A stretch of DNA of 64,000 nucleotides, taken from the NCBI RefSeq assembly GCF_904846625.1, contig NZ_CAJHBL010000005.1, forward strand, positions 220,944 through 284,943, in the 5' to 3' direction. The notes under the pieces were generated by a model. It ran no database searches, had not been told where the DNA came from, and worked only from the letters and a program-made list of their open reading frames with translations. Of this stretch, positions 35,161 to 44,422 are shown in pieces. Made by a program: the position numbers and the translations under genes. How positions within the stretch are numbered: position 1 is the first letter of the stretch; every line of letters starts with the position of its first letter. Source of the DNA: Psychrobacter sp. JCM 18900 (lineage in GTDB: Bacteria; Pseudomonadota; Gammaproteobacteria; Pseudomonadales; Moraxellaceae).

Positions 35161-36078
35161 TCAATCTTTTACCCCTACAAGTTCAGGAAGCTGTTGTAAT
35201 AACCATTTCCGGAATTTGGTCACACTCATTGATGTGTTATGTCGACCTAAAGGCTCTAACATATAAAAGTTTTCTGCAGTACGTAGAACGGTATCCACTG
35301 GGCGCACTAGAGCGCCACTTTTCAGATAGTCATCTACAAGTGAGCCCCACGCCAAAGCAATACCTTGACCATTGATTGCAGCCTGAAGCAACATCGTGTA
35401 ATTATTGATATGGACTTTGTTTTTAGGTGTGATAGTAGGATAACCTACTTCACTAAACCACTCAGGCCAAGTCATCCAGTCTATTCGTGCCTCATCAAGA
35501 TTCAATAAAGTGCCACCAAATATTTTCTCTAGCGATCTATCATTATTAAACTGCACCAAATAATCCGGACTACAGACAGGGAACACTTCTTCTGGAAACA
35601 GAGGGGTTACCTCCATTCCTGCGGGTGGTACTCGGCAATAAAACAAAGCCAAATCGCAGTCCATACTATGCAAGTCTACAACATTATCAGTTGCTAGTAT
35701 TCTCAGGTCTATGCCTTCTTCTTGCTGAAATCGTGCAACCTTAGGCAGTAGCCAAAGTGCTGCCATTGCATGTGTGGTGGCTACTGTGACTTGATTTTCA
35801 CCGCGCCATTTTTTGATTTCTCCGGTCGCTTGGGCAATATTAATCAGCGCACCATAAATGCTTTGATAATACTGCAATCCAGTGGGCGATAAAGAAATCT
35901 TACGGTTGGCTCGAATAAACAACTCTTTGCCAAGATACTCTTCTAATTGGCGTATCTGACGACTGACGGCTCCTTGCGTGACGTTTAGCTCATCAGCAGC
36001 TAAGGTAAAGCTCTGGTAGCGAGCTGCTACTTCAAACATAATAAGGCTGTTCATCGGTGGTAATGGCTTGATTTTCAT
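35161..36078 (-). CDS. LysR-family regulator (GcvA-like)
   Basis: 305 residues from ATG 36078, which has AGGAG at good spacing; an in-frame GTG at 36084 is less likely. MKIKPLPPMNSLIMFEVAAR then YQSFTLAADELNVTQGAVSRQIRQLEEYLG is the GcvA-type helix-turn-helix. The effector domain ends GRHNTSMSVTKFRKWLLQQ. It stands after the terminator of the Rieske operon on the same strand, about 300 bp away. It is the closest regulator of the operon and of the BCCT transporter, probably responding to the quaternary substrate. Confidence 0.85.
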   Translation of the reverse strand: MKIKPLPPMNSLIMFEVAARYQSFTLAADELNVTQGAVSRQIRQLEEYLGKELFIRANRKISLSPTGLQYYQSIYGALINIAQATGEIKKWRGENQVTVATTHAMAALWLLPKVARFQQEEGIDLRILATDNVVDLHSMDCDLALFYCRVPPAGMEVTPLFPEEVFPVCSPDYLVQFNNDRSLEKIFGGTLLNLDEARIDWMTWPEWFSEVGYPTITPKNKVHINNYTMLLQAAINGQGIALAWGSLVDDYLKSGALVRPVDTVLRTAENFYMLEPLGRHNTSMSVTKFRKWLLQQLPELVGVKD

Positions 36079-36318
36079 CGACACTCCTAGCTTGTCATCT
36101 TGGCAATAGCTAATCTATTCCTTAGATTAGAACGTAAACAGAATTAGATCGTAAATAGAGACCCCTGAAAGCTAGAGTATATCACTAGAAGTCGTAAAAA
36201 CTGATCGCGGTGTTTCACACTTCAAAAGTAAGGACATTAAGATACATGTATGTTAATCATTATCACTTAAGTGCGTGGCTATCGACTATAATATCAATAT
36301 TTATAAGAACGATTATAA

Positions 36319-36364
36319 AAGCACAAAGCTCTTTAAATCCTAGGAATTAAAGAGCTTTGTGCTT
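36319..36364. terminator. Terminator at the end of the Rieske operon
   Basis: An 18-bp perfect stem, AAGCACAAAGCTCTTTAA (36319-36336) with its complement at 36347-36364, just after the cupin stop (36376). The bases are A/T-rich at the foot, so it can act on both strands. Confidence 0.85.
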
Positions 36365-36375
36365 AAATATCGCAT

Positions 36376-36726
36376 TTATGTCAATCCATGGATTTCTTTC
36401 CAGTTACCAGGGTGCACAACATAGCCAAATAAGGCATGACCACCGTATATAAGCTCTGTTCCTTCAGGAATCCAAAGCATCTGTCCTGGACGCACTTCGT
36501 ACTTTTGACCATTAGCCGTCAACTCAAAACAGCCTTCTATCACAAAGACAACCTCATCGTAGAGTACTTGCCATGCGACCTCCGCACCTTCCCAGCGAGC
36601 AAAGCCTATCCCCATATTTGGAGAAACATCAGGCGTTAACGCCCTAGCCACATAAGCCATGCCTGGAGAGTGGCCACGTACACTAAATTCGAGGTTCTTA
36701 CTATCTATTAATCTTACTTCACTCAT
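36376..36726 (-). CDS. Cupin-domain protein (EutQ-like), last gene of the Rieske operon
   Basis: 116 residues. Single cupin barrel: WQVLYDEVVFVIEGCFELTANG as cupin motif 1 with Tyr-Asp-Glu, and MLWIPEGTELIYGGHALFGYVVHPG as motif 2, with His/Glu metal candidates. It resembles the EutQ/ethanolamine-associated cupins. The cytosolic role may be metal-dependent handling of a small amine product. AGGAAA ribosome site 19 bp after the flavoprotein; a strong terminator follows. Confidence 0.8.
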   Translation of the reverse strand: MSEVRLIDSKNLEFSVRGHSPGMAYVARALTPDVSPNMGIGFARWEGAEVAWQVLYDEVVFVIEGCFELTANGQKYEVRPGQMLWIPEGTELIYGGHALFGYVVHPGNWKEIHGLT

Positions 36727-36745
36727 TATTATTTCCTAGCGATTG

Positions 36746-38062
36746 CTATAGTTCACTGCGACTTTGCCATTTTGCGAGATTGATGCGAAATTTGACCCCC
36801 AGTCCTAAAAACGGTTCTGGTGGGTTTAAGCTTGGCATATCAGTCACATATTGAATATCACGCAAATCTTGGGAGTCTGCTCCTACCACCAGATCTGCGA
36901 GCAGCGTTCCAGAAATGGTTCCCCACGCTGCACCAACACCGTTGTCACACGCGCTGGCATACACGCCATCTTCTAACTCACCAAAGAAGTTCGTAAAATT
37001 ACGTGAAATGGCATAAACACCTCCCCATGTATGGGTTAAAGGCACACCTGCTAGCTCAGGATAACGGGCTAAGAATGCTTTTCGATGATCCGTCTGAACC
37101 CATTGGCGTGTTTCATCACTGATGCTTTTGCCATATTTTGGTACATGTTTGTAGGTATTACGAATAAGGATACGGCGATCCGCAGTCATGCGTAATGTCG
37201 TGCCAGCATGGTCAGCTGGTGTTAATCCCCAGTTTAAGTCACCTTTGTATATCTTCATCTCTTCATCAGTTAGCGGACGAGTCCAACTGGCAAAAGTCAT
37301 CACGGGTAATAAACGATTTTTGAGATAGCCAAACTCTCGTGTAAAGATACTGGTGCCCAGTAATAACTTAGGTGTAATCACTGTTCCTTTATTACTCGTC
37401 AGTACCCAACTACCATTTAATTTCTGTATGTCTGTAATTGGTGATTCTTCAAACAGTTCCACATTCTCAGGTAGATTGTTACCCATTCCTTGTACTAAAG
37501 CGGCAGGCTGCATAAGGTAAGAGCCAGGCGTAAAAATAGCACGGCTATAATAATTGGTTCCAAGAACGCTACTGAGCTCTGCTTTTTCTACCCAGTGATA
37601 AGGCTCCCCTAGATTTTTCATCAAATGCTCAAAATGTTTTAGGTGCTCCTCACCACGTTCGCCAACTGCGCCTTGGTACTTACCTACCGCCGACCACTGA
37701 CAATCGATGTTGTGCTGTTCGACCAACCCTTGCAACTGCGATATGGCGGTTCTATTTAGGTGTAATAGCTTTTTCTTAAGCTCAGGATCTGGGTGCTCTA
37801 ATGAAAACTTATGTGGTAAATCTATCACAAAGCCTGAGTTACGCCCTGAGGCCCCTTCTGCCACACGCTGCGCATCTACCAATATAATACGCGCCTCTGG
37901 CTTTAGCTCAGCCAATCGTCTTGCGGCTGCCAGACCAGCAAAACCTGCACCAATAATCGCATAATCGGCTTTTTGTGTTCCAAGCAGTTTTTTGGCAGGT
38001 TCTGGCGCAGGCAATACGGAATACCAACCACAGCTTTTGTCATCATTCGGTAAATTAACCAT
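36746..38062 (-). CDS. FAD-dependent amine oxidase/dehydrogenase (PuuB/DadA-like)
   Basis: 438 residues from ATG 38062 (MVNLPNDDK), chosen for its GAGGG ribosome site; the longer frame to 38152 would run through the preceding gene. FAD-binding ADYAIIGAGFAGLAAARRLAEL near residue 35, then GRNSGFVIDLPHKF, characteristic of PuuB/YgaF-type or gamma-glutamylputrescine-oxidase-like flavoproteins, and the C-terminal FAD region DGVYASACDNGVGAAWGTISG. These oxidise N-methyl or secondary amines. In the operon it fits removal of methyl or amine groups after the Rieske step. Gap to the rubredoxin reductase is 10 bp. Confidence 0.85.
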   Translation of the reverse strand: MVNLPNDDKSCGWYSVLPAPEPAKKLLGTQKADYAIIGAGFAGLAAARRLAELKPEARIILVDAQRVAEGASGRNSGFVIDLPHKFSLEHPDPELKKKLLHLNRTAISQLQGLVEQHNIDCQWSAVGKYQGAVGERGEEHLKHFEHLMKNLGEPYHWVEKAELSSVLGTNYYSRAIFTPGSYLMQPAALVQGMGNNLPENVELFEESPITDIQKLNGSWVLTSNKGTVITPKLLLGTSIFTREFGYLKNRLLPVMTFASWTRPLTDEEMKIYKGDLNWGLTPADHAGTTLRMTADRRILIRNTYKHVPKYGKSISDETRQWVQTDHRKAFLARYPELAGVPLTHTWGGVYAISRNFTNFFGELEDGVYASACDNGVGAAWGTISGTLLADLVVGADSQDLRDIQYVTDMPSLNPPEPFLGLGVKFRINLAKWQSRSEL

Positions 38063-38072
38063 TATTATTCCC

Positions 38073-39428
38073 TCAAGCTGCCGTTTTATTGAGCGTGATT
38101 TTTTCAAGCCATTGATTGCGCTGGCTTTGCAGTGTCGCACCAAGCAGTGCAAAGCCTGTTAGATTGCCTGCCTCATCATAAAAACCTGCAGCCAGTTCTT
38201 GCCCATACTGCTCAACCCTCCAGTCCCCAGCGCCAACCCCTGGCAATATACTCAGCGGTAAAACAGGCGTCTTAACGATGATGGGCGTCGCCTTCAATGA
38301 TGCTGGTGTCGGCTTCCCTAATAGACTATTGACCAAAGCAGGTAGCGCCTGATTAATAGGATTGATATAAGGTGCCCATTCACCATCCACCTCAGCGCAA
38401 TCCCCCAATGCATATATCGCAGGGTCACTACTCTGGTGATTTAAATCAGTCTGGATACCTCGGCCCGTTACTAAACCTGCTGTTTGAGCCAATGCAATAT
38501 TTGGTCTCAAGCCAACGGCACTGAGTACCAAATCTGTCTCTATATATTGCCCATCTTGTAGCGCTAACTGATAACGACCACCGAGTGACTGAACAGAGCG
38601 GATACTATTCTCCAGCTTCCATTCCACACCAATTCCGCTCAACGCTTGCTGCAACTCACTACCCAACTGCTGCGGAATTAGTCGCTCCATAGGCCATTTG
38701 CCCAACCCTACCACTGTGACAGCCATACCATGTGCTGCCAGATCATTGGCAAACTCACAACCAATCAAGCCATCACCTAAAATGGTGATATGTTTTTTAT
38801 CGGTTAGATGAGAGCGGAACTGTTTGTAATCTGCTAGATCATTCACACTGAATAGCGCGGACTGCTCACCTTCTACCGGAATGACAATTGGCGTTGCACC
38901 AGTCGCTAACACTAAGCGGCCGTAGGTATATTCACCTATTGTGGTGTAGAGTCTTTTTTGTGAACGATCAATTTTGTTGATACGAGTGTGTGCATATACA
39001 CGAATATCTAATCGTCGCTCCCAGCTCAGCGCAGACTCTCTCACTAGATCATCACAGCTTTTGCCTAGGGCAAGCGCATTAGATAATGCGGGTTTACTAT
39101 AGACCGAACCATCATCGGCGGTGAATAAGGTAATAGACAAGTCTGGAGACTGGCTACGCAATGCTGATGCCAACTGGTAACCTGCATGGCCACTTCCGAT
39201 AATAACGACTGGTTCAATAGTATTATCAACGATAGCGTTGCCAATACTTTCCTCTTCGTCGTCGGTAATCTCGAGCATCTCAAAATCAGCTTTTGTCACT
39301 TGACAGTCAGGGCACAACCAATCTTCTGGAATGTCTTCCCATCTTGTGCCAGGTGCGATTCCATCAGCAGGCCAGCCTTTCGCCTCGTCATAAACCCAAC
39401 CACAGACAATACATAACCATTTTTTCAT
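38073..39428 (-). CDS. Rubredoxin fused to NAD(P)H:rubredoxin reductase
   Basis: 451 residues. Residues 1-52 are a rubredoxin with C6-x2-C9 and C39-x2-C42 ([20 protein letters not shown]). Residues ~72-450 are an FAD-dependent NAD(P)H reductase: [17 protein letters not shown] (FAD), [22 protein letters not shown] (NAD(P)), and [12 protein letters not shown] near the end. In Moraxellaceae alkane systems rubredoxin and its reductase are separate; here they are one polypeptide. Sitting between an aldehyde dehydrogenase and an amine flavoprotein, it is the only candidate electron supplier for the Rieske oxygenase. Confidence 0.9.
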   Translation of the reverse strand: MKKWLCIVCGWVYDEAKGWPADGIAPGTRWEDIPEDWLCPDCQVTKADFEMLEITDDEEESIGNAIVDNTIEPVVIIGSGHAGYQLASALRSQSPDLSITLFTADDGSVYSKPALSNALALGKSCDDLVRESALSWERRLDIRVYAHTRINKIDRSQKRLYTTIGEYTYGRLVLATGATPIVIPVEGEQSALFSVNDLADYKQFRSHLTDKKHITILGDGLIGCEFANDLAAHGMAVTVVGLGKWPMERLIPQQLGSELQQALSGIGVEWKLENSIRSVQSLGGRYQLALQDGQYIETDLVLSAVGLRPNIALAQTAGLVTGRGIQTDLNHQSSDPAIYALGDCAEVDGEWAPYINPINQALPALVNSLLGKPTPASLKATPIIVKTPVLPLSILPGVGAGDWRVEQYGQELAAGFYDEAGNLTGFALLGATLQSQRNQWLEKITLNKTAA

Positions 39429-39454
39429 TGTGCCTACTCCCTTTTACTCTGTGA

Positions 39455-40885
39455 CTACTTGTTGTGTCTCAAACGAATACCAATATTGCGCGTCTGAACA
39501 TAACTATAGATGGCTTCCTGCCCTTTTTCTCGACCAAAACCTGACAATCCTACGCCGCCAAAAGGCGTCTCAACCCCGCCTGCAAACCACTCATTAATGA
39601 ATATCTGCCCGGCAACCAGTTTGTTTGCCACCCGTAAAGTCTGACTTAACCCTTCACCAAATACGCCAGCCACTAAACCAAACTCTGTACCATTGGCCAT
39701 TTCAATCGCTTGCTCTTCTTCATCAAATGGCATTATCACTAAGACAGGCCCAAAAACTTCTTGCTGCGTGATACTCATCTCATGGCTAGCTTCGATAATC
39801 GTTGGCGATACAAAATAACCCTCTAAGTCAGGTGCACTGCCACCTGTCAAAATACATGCGCCCTCTTCACGAGCAGACTCAATCATTTTTAGAATCTGCT
39901 GCTGTTGACTCTTAGATACTACAGGCGTTAAATCAGAGTTATCTTCACCTACTCCGATACTTAAGCTCTGTGCCAAATCAACGACTGCATTTTTTACTTC
40001 GTCATAACGGCTGCGATGTACCAGTAAGCGTGACATCGCTGAGCATACTTGCCCAGAGTTGTAGAAAATACCGACCTTGACACTGCTCAATAACGTATCT
40101 AGATCCACATCTGCTAGTGCGATGGCAGCAGACTTTCCTCCCAGTTCCATCACTGAAGGCGTTGCGCGTTCAGCAGCATCTCTTAAGATGCGTTGCCCAG
40201 TTGGTACTGAACCTGTAAATACAATTTGATTGGTTTCTGAATGCTTGACTAAGTGCGAGCCAACCTCTGAGCCTTTGCCGCAAAGTAAGTTCACCGCGCC
40301 TTGTGGAAAACCAGCTTTTTCGATAGCTTTAAATAACAATGTCATAGCGATGGGCGAAATCTCAGGAGATTTTACAACCACCGCATTGCCAGCGGCTAAA
40401 GCTGGCGCCAAAGAACGCGCGCAAATTGATACAGGGAAATTCCAAGGGACAATCTGTACTGATATCCCCATTGGCTCGTATTGAGTAAAATTGATGTAGT
40501 CTTTGCCCAATGGCACAGATATCCCTTCAATTTTGTCTGCGATGCCAGCGTAATACTCAAAGTAACGGGCCGCTTCGATGAACTCATCACGAGCCGTATC
40601 CAAGTTTTTACCATTTTCTGAGCACAGCACTAAAGCGGCCTCTTCCGTAATTTTACGAATTTCCTCAGCTGCCTTGAGCATCCAAGTAAGACGCTGCGCT
40701 GGGCGTATATCGGTGAGCAATCTTTGGCTCACACAATGCCTTGCTCCGGCCATTGCTAGATCAGCATCCTCGATACTTGCTTGAGCAACAGTGGCATAGG
40801 GTGCACCAGTAGCAGGGTTCATCACAGTCAGTTGACAGTGTGAATCTTTCCATTCGCCATTGATATAATTAAGGTAATGTTGCAT
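39455..40885 (-). CDS. NAD(P)+-dependent aldehyde dehydrogenase of the Rieske operon
   Basis: 476 residues. Standard ALDH motifs: IVPWNFPVSICARSLAPALAAGN, VFTGSVPTGQRI, VMELGGKSAAIALAD, catalytic Cys in SGQVCSAMSRLLV and the C-terminal ETPFGGVGLSGFGREKG. It is of betaine-aldehyde-dehydrogenase size. AAGGAGG ribosome site overlaps the Rieske stop by spacing of one base, so translation is coupled. It likely oxidises the aldehyde released when the Rieske enzyme breaks a C-N bond: malic semialdehyde if carnitine is the substrate, or betaine aldehyde if choline. Confidence 0.88.
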   Translation of the reverse strand: MQHYLNYINGEWKDSHCQLTVMNPATGAPYATVAQASIEDADLAMAGARHCVSQRLLTDIRPAQRLTWMLKAAEEIRKITEEAALVLCSENGKNLDTARDEFIEAARYFEYYAGIADKIEGISVPLGKDYINFTQYEPMGISVQIVPWNFPVSICARSLAPALAAGNAVVVKSPEISPIAMTLLFKAIEKAGFPQGAVNLLCGKGSEVGSHLVKHSETNQIVFTGSVPTGQRILRDAAERATPSVMELGGKSAAIALADVDLDTLLSSVKVGIFYNSGQVCSAMSRLLVHRSRYDEVKNAVVDLAQSLSIGVGEDNSDLTPVVSKSQQQQILKMIESAREEGACILTGGSAPDLEGYFVSPTIIEASHEMSITQQEVFGPVLVIMPFDEEEQAIEMANGTEFGLVAGVFGEGLSQTLRVANKLVAGQIFINEWFAGGVETPFGGVGLSGFGREKGQEAIYSYVQTRNIGIRLRHNK

Positions 40886-40886
40886 C

Positions 40887-42080
40887 TTATGCCTCCTTTT
40901 CTAGTGCAGCTTTCGCTTGTGTGGCTAGCCATTTTTGGAAGAAATGTGTTGGTAAATCCATCTCGGGTGAAAACACACCGCCACCAAACCCTGGAGAATG
41001 ACGACCCTTTTGTAGACCTTCGACCGCCGTAATGTCTTCACTAAATACCACACGCCAAGACTCTAGCGTCGCTGTACGACAAGCTGCATAAATGTCTTTG
41101 GCAGATTCATCACTGACAAAATACAAGCGGAGTTTTTCAGTTGTTTTTTCGGCACTAATGGGATCAATCATCATTGCAAATACATGGTCTGCCTGAATGC
41201 CCAACAGCACGTTTGGAAACAGAGCCACATATTCAGCGTGACGCAACTTATCCTCTGGCCAGCTTGGGAACTTAGGTAAATGAGTGCCTTGAGTATCAGA
41301 CAAGTTGTATTTATAGCTGCCTTGTCCTGCGAAGCGGTCTTCAAACATAATGTTGTAATGGTCTTCTAGCTTTGAGTACGTGTTCAACGCTGGATGTACC
41401 CAAGGTAAATGGTAGGCTTCGCAGTAGTTTTCGACCGTCAACTTCCAGTTACTATCTACCTCAATCTCTAAACCCTCACTCATATCCACACGGTGGATTT
41501 GATCGACACCATTCTCTCCCCAAAACGGCTTCCAACGCTCTAACAAAGGAGCGATATGCGCTTCAAACGGTGCGGCATCCCCTGATATGTTTACGAAGAC
41601 CATATCCATCCAAACACTAGAACGTAATGCACGTAGACCATGGTCTTCGCATTTAAAACGCTCATCTTTGTGTTTGCCTATACCGCCTACGTGCGGTGTT
41701 CCTTTTAAGTTTCCGTCTAAATCGTAGCTCCAAGAATGGTACTGACAGCGAATCACGCCCTGTACCACGCCCTCTTCATGAACCAGTTTCATACCGCGGT
41801 GACTACAAACGTTATGGAACACTTGTACCATACCTTCACGATTGCGCATCATCAATAATGGCAATCCCATAAATTCGACAGGTTTGATGTAGCCGTTTTT
41901 AATAAGATCAGAGGCAAACCCGACACATACCCAAGTTTTACTTAAGATGTTATCGCGTTCAAAATTGAAATACTCTTCGCTGACATAAGCAGTATTAGGC
42001 ATACCATTTGCTTCAGTGATGGGGTGCAAAACACTGTCTACTTGTTGGATTGAGATGCGATTGTGGTTAGTTTGGTTCAT
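40887..42080 (-). CDS. Rieske non-heme iron oxygenase, quaternary-amine (carnitine/choline/betaine) type
   Basis: 397 residues from ATG 42080 (GGAG ribosome site). Rieske cluster ligands: C92-x-H94 (NVCSHRGMKL) and C112-x2-H115 (RCQYHSWSYDLDG). The mononuclear iron site is ENYCEAYHLPWVHP with H224 and H229; the residue that bridges to the Rieske cluster is Glu221, where ring-hydroxylating dioxygenases have Asp. This Glu is the mark of the carnitine/choline/betaine oxygenase branch (CntA, GbcA and plant CMO). No reductase of CntB/GbcB type is present; the rubredoxin fusion in the same operon may replace it. First gene of the operon. Confidence 0.87.
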   Translation of the reverse strand: MNQTNHNRISIQQVDSVLHPITEANGMPNTAYVSEEYFNFERDNILSKTWVCVGFASDLIKNGYIKPVEFMGLPLLMMRNREGMVQVFHNVCSHRGMKLVHEEGVVQGVIRCQYHSWSYDLDGNLKGTPHVGGIGKHKDERFKCEDHGLRALRSSVWMDMVFVNISGDAAPFEAHIAPLLERWKPFWGENGVDQIHRVDMSEGLEIEVDSNWKLTVENYCEAYHLPWVHPALNTYSKLEDHYNIMFEDRFAGQGSYKYNLSDTQGTHLPKFPSWPEDKLRHAEYVALFPNVLLGIQADHVFAMMIDPISAEKTTEKLRLYFVSDESAKDIYAACRTATLESWRVVFSEDITAVEGLQKGRHSPGFGGGVFSPEMDLPTHFFQKWLATQAKAALEKEA

Positions 42081-42406
42081 GCTGAATCTCCATGTAATAA
42101 AATGACGCATACTTCCTTGCGTTGGCTGTAGCCATTTATGAGCAATGTGTACTGCTTGATGAAGATTCTGCTAGACATTGCGAAGTTTGACAAACGACTT
42201 TTTTGCTAGATATTCATGAGTTTTTATCATGTATTTTATAAAGATTCTTTGTATTAAATACCTACAATTGTTTTCTATTAATAAAACTCATGTATTTATG
42301 ATAATAAATAGGTTGAAAGGTACTGGCACATAGCACTACTCTGAATGACCCAAACACGCAGCTGACTATGGAAATCTGGCTGTTGTAACGTATTCAAGGA
42401 GTGATC
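42081..42406. promoter_or_regulatory. Divergent promoter region of the Rieske operon and BCCT gene
   Basis: The 326-bp spacer contains an interrupted inverted repeat, CATGAGTTTTTAT (42215-42227) with ATAAAACTCATG (42281-42292). It also has a direct repeat TCATGTATTT (42227-42236 and 42288-42297) spaced 61 bp, about six helical turns. Such symmetric, in-phase sites suit cooperative binding of a LysR-type activator. Confidence 0.5.
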
Positions 42407-43996
42407 ATGCTAGCTACATCAGGCATTTTTAAAGGACTAAATCCAACCATAACGGTTGTCTCAAAAATATTGGTTATTGCTTTCGTATTGTTCTGTGCTC
42501 TCCAAGCAGAACAAGCTGGAGCGGCCTTCCAAAACATTGCAACTTTTTTATTACAAAATTTTAAATGGTTCTATATTTTATTGATGACTGGCGTTGTTAT
42601 TTTATTGCTTTTTATAATGTTCAGTCGTTTTGGACATATACGCCTAGGCAAAGACGATGAAGAGCCTGATTTTAGTTTTGTCAGTTGGATCTCCATGCTT
42701 TTCTCAGGCGGTATAGGTGTCGGTCTGGTTTTTTGGGCGGTTGCTGAACCTATGAACTATTATATAAGCAATCCTTTTACTCCAGGCTTAAGTGACGAAT
42801 CTGCAAGTATGGCCATGCAGCTCACCTTCTTTCACTGGGGGTTACATCCGTGGGCAATATTCTGTATGACCGCCTTAGCTCTAGCCTACTTTAGCCATAG
42901 AAAGGGGCTACCCTTAAGCTTAAGATCTGTACTTTACCCAATTATCGGTGATCGTATTTATGGTCCTATTGGCCATACTATAGATATTCTTACTATCTTC
43001 GTTACTGCATTTGGTATCGCTCAATCTCTGGGGATGAGTGCGCTCCAAATGAATACTGGCTTGAGCCAAGTATTTGGTATTGAAAACAGTCTATTTAACC
43101 AACTTTCTTTACTGGCTTTCTTATGTACTATTGCAACTTATTCGGCAGTCACTGGCGTCAACAAAGGTATGAAGTACTTATCTAATCTAAACATGTTGTT
43201 GGCACTCTCCCTAGTTATCATTCTGCTTGTCATCGGTCCAACTCGCTATCTAATACATACGCTAATTGAAACCACGGGTAACTATGCTCAAAATATCATA
43301 GGCATGAGTTTTTGGAGTGATACCCAAAAAGACTCGGGCTGGCAAAACTGGTGGACGGCTTACTATTGGCCGTGGTGGATGACTTGGGCACCATTCGTTG
43401 GGATGTTCGTCTCTCGTATTTCAAAAGGACGTACTATTCGTGAGTTAATTGCAGGTGTACTTCTTGTTCCGACTCTGATTACAGCAATCTGGATGTCAGT
43501 CGTAGGTGGCTCTGCTTTAAAAGTTGAGCAGGATGCTCGTCACAGCTATGAAACGCAAGCGGCCGCACTAGTCGAAGCAGGTCTACCTGCTCAAGAAGCT
43601 TTTACTGGCGGTCCGGTAGTTGAAGCATTACAGGTTGATATGACTTTCTCTTTGTTTACGATGTTTGAAAGTATAGGTGGTGACTTATTAGGTCAGACTT
43701 TGAGTGTTTTTACCTGTATTTTGCTTGGAACATTTCTGATTACTTCAGCAGATAGTGGGACTTATGTCTTGTGCTTTTTAGATGCAGAGGGGGCGCAGAC
43801 CTCCCCTAAAAAAATGCGCATCATTTGGGGTATTTTGATTGCAATTATTGCAGGTAGCTTACTTTATGCTGGAGGGCTAAAGGCTATGCAGACAGCCTCT
43901 ATCATTGCAGGCTTTCCAATCTCAATCTTCCTCTTTATCATGTGTATCACTCTATTTAAGAGTCTAAAAGAAGAAGCAAATAGGATGGGCTTATAA
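42407..43996 (+). CDS. BCCT-family quaternary ammonium transporter
   Basis: 529 residues from ATG 42407; AAGGAG gives ideal spacing, while the in-frame GTG at 42401 overlaps it. Twelve membrane segments. The substrate-site region is GGIGVGLVFWAVAEPMNYYI, and the signature Trp-rich segment is WWTAYYWPWWMTWAPFVGMFVSRISKGRTIRE. The normally glycine-rich GIGTGI reads GIGVGL. No long charged cytoplasmic tail, so probably not an osmosensor like BetP. It imports betaine, carnitine, choline or DMSP; the divergent Rieske operon suggests its cargo is that enzyme's substrate. Confidence 0.9.
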   Translation: MLATSGIFKGLNPTITVVSKILVIAFVLFCALQAEQAGAAFQNIATFLLQNFKWFYILLMTGVVILLLFIMFSRFGHIRLGKDDEEPDFSFVSWISMLFSGGIGVGLVFWAVAEPMNYYISNPFTPGLSDESASMAMQLTFFHWGLHPWAIFCMTALALAYFSHRKGLPLSLRSVLYPIIGDRIYGPIGHTIDILTIFVTAFGIAQSLGMSALQMNTGLSQVFGIENSLFNQLSLLAFLCTIATYSAVTGVNKGMKYLSNLNMLLALSLVIILLVIGPTRYLIHTLIETTGNYAQNIIGMSFWSDTQKDSGWQNWWTAYYWPWWMTWAPFVGMFVSRISKGRTIRELIAGVLLVPTLITAIWMSVVGGSALKVEQDARHSYETQAAALVEAGLPAQEAFTGGPVVEALQVDMTFSLFTMFESIGGDLLGQTLSVFTCILLGTFLITSADSGTYVLCFLDAEGAQTSPKKMRIIWGILIAIIAGSLLYAGGLKAMQTASIIAGFPISIFLFIMCITLFKSLKEEANRMGL

Positions 43997-44073
43997 CGTT
44001 TTCAACTTGAACGTTTAAACCGCTGATCAAGATATAACAAAAGCATCATAATAAGACCGGCTTTACCTTATTA

Positions 44074-44105
44074 AAATAGAAACCCTTATGGGTTTCTATT
44101 TTTTT
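44074..44105 (+). terminator. Terminator of the BCCT gene
   Basis: AAATAGAAACCC (44074-44085) and GGGTTTCTATTT (44090-44101) around a TTAT loop, followed by more T. Confidence 0.85.
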
Positions 44106-44130
44106 GTTTGATACCTAAAATGACCGTTAT

Positions 44131-44226
44131 TTAGAATTGCTGTTGGTTGGAATTGTTTTTGCTTGGAACTGCTGTTGCTTCAATTTTCTATTACTTGAAA
44201 CGACTACTACCTACAATAATTACTAG
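44131..44226. repeat. Degenerate 16-bp tandem repeat, about six units
   Basis: Successive 16-bp units start at 44131, 44147, 44163, 44179, 44195 and 44211. The first three share a TTGGAA(T/C)TGCTGTTGC-like consensus; later units drift toward TTGAAACGACTACTAC. It lies after the BCCT terminator and before the Crp/Fnr gene. Confidence 0.65.
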
Positions 44227-44344
44227 ACAGAGCTAAGCAAATCTCTTTTTTGCATAAAAATCAACGTCACCGTCTCTCGTATAAACGAACAGAAATGCCT
44301 GAATCAAAGTATGTTAGATTATTATTCTTAACTCAAATGAGGGC
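44227..44344. promoter_or_regulatory. Crp/Fnr gene upstream region
   Basis: AT-rich spacer ending with a GAGGG ribosome site at 44338-44343. No ATG/GTG/TTG start fits this site; see the Crp/Fnr entry. Confidence 0.3.
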
Positions 44345-44422
44345 ATTCTTCTGAATACGTTAATATTTTATAACTGGTTTGAAAAACTTCCTACAGATAT
44401 TCAGGAGGACATTGGTTCAGCG

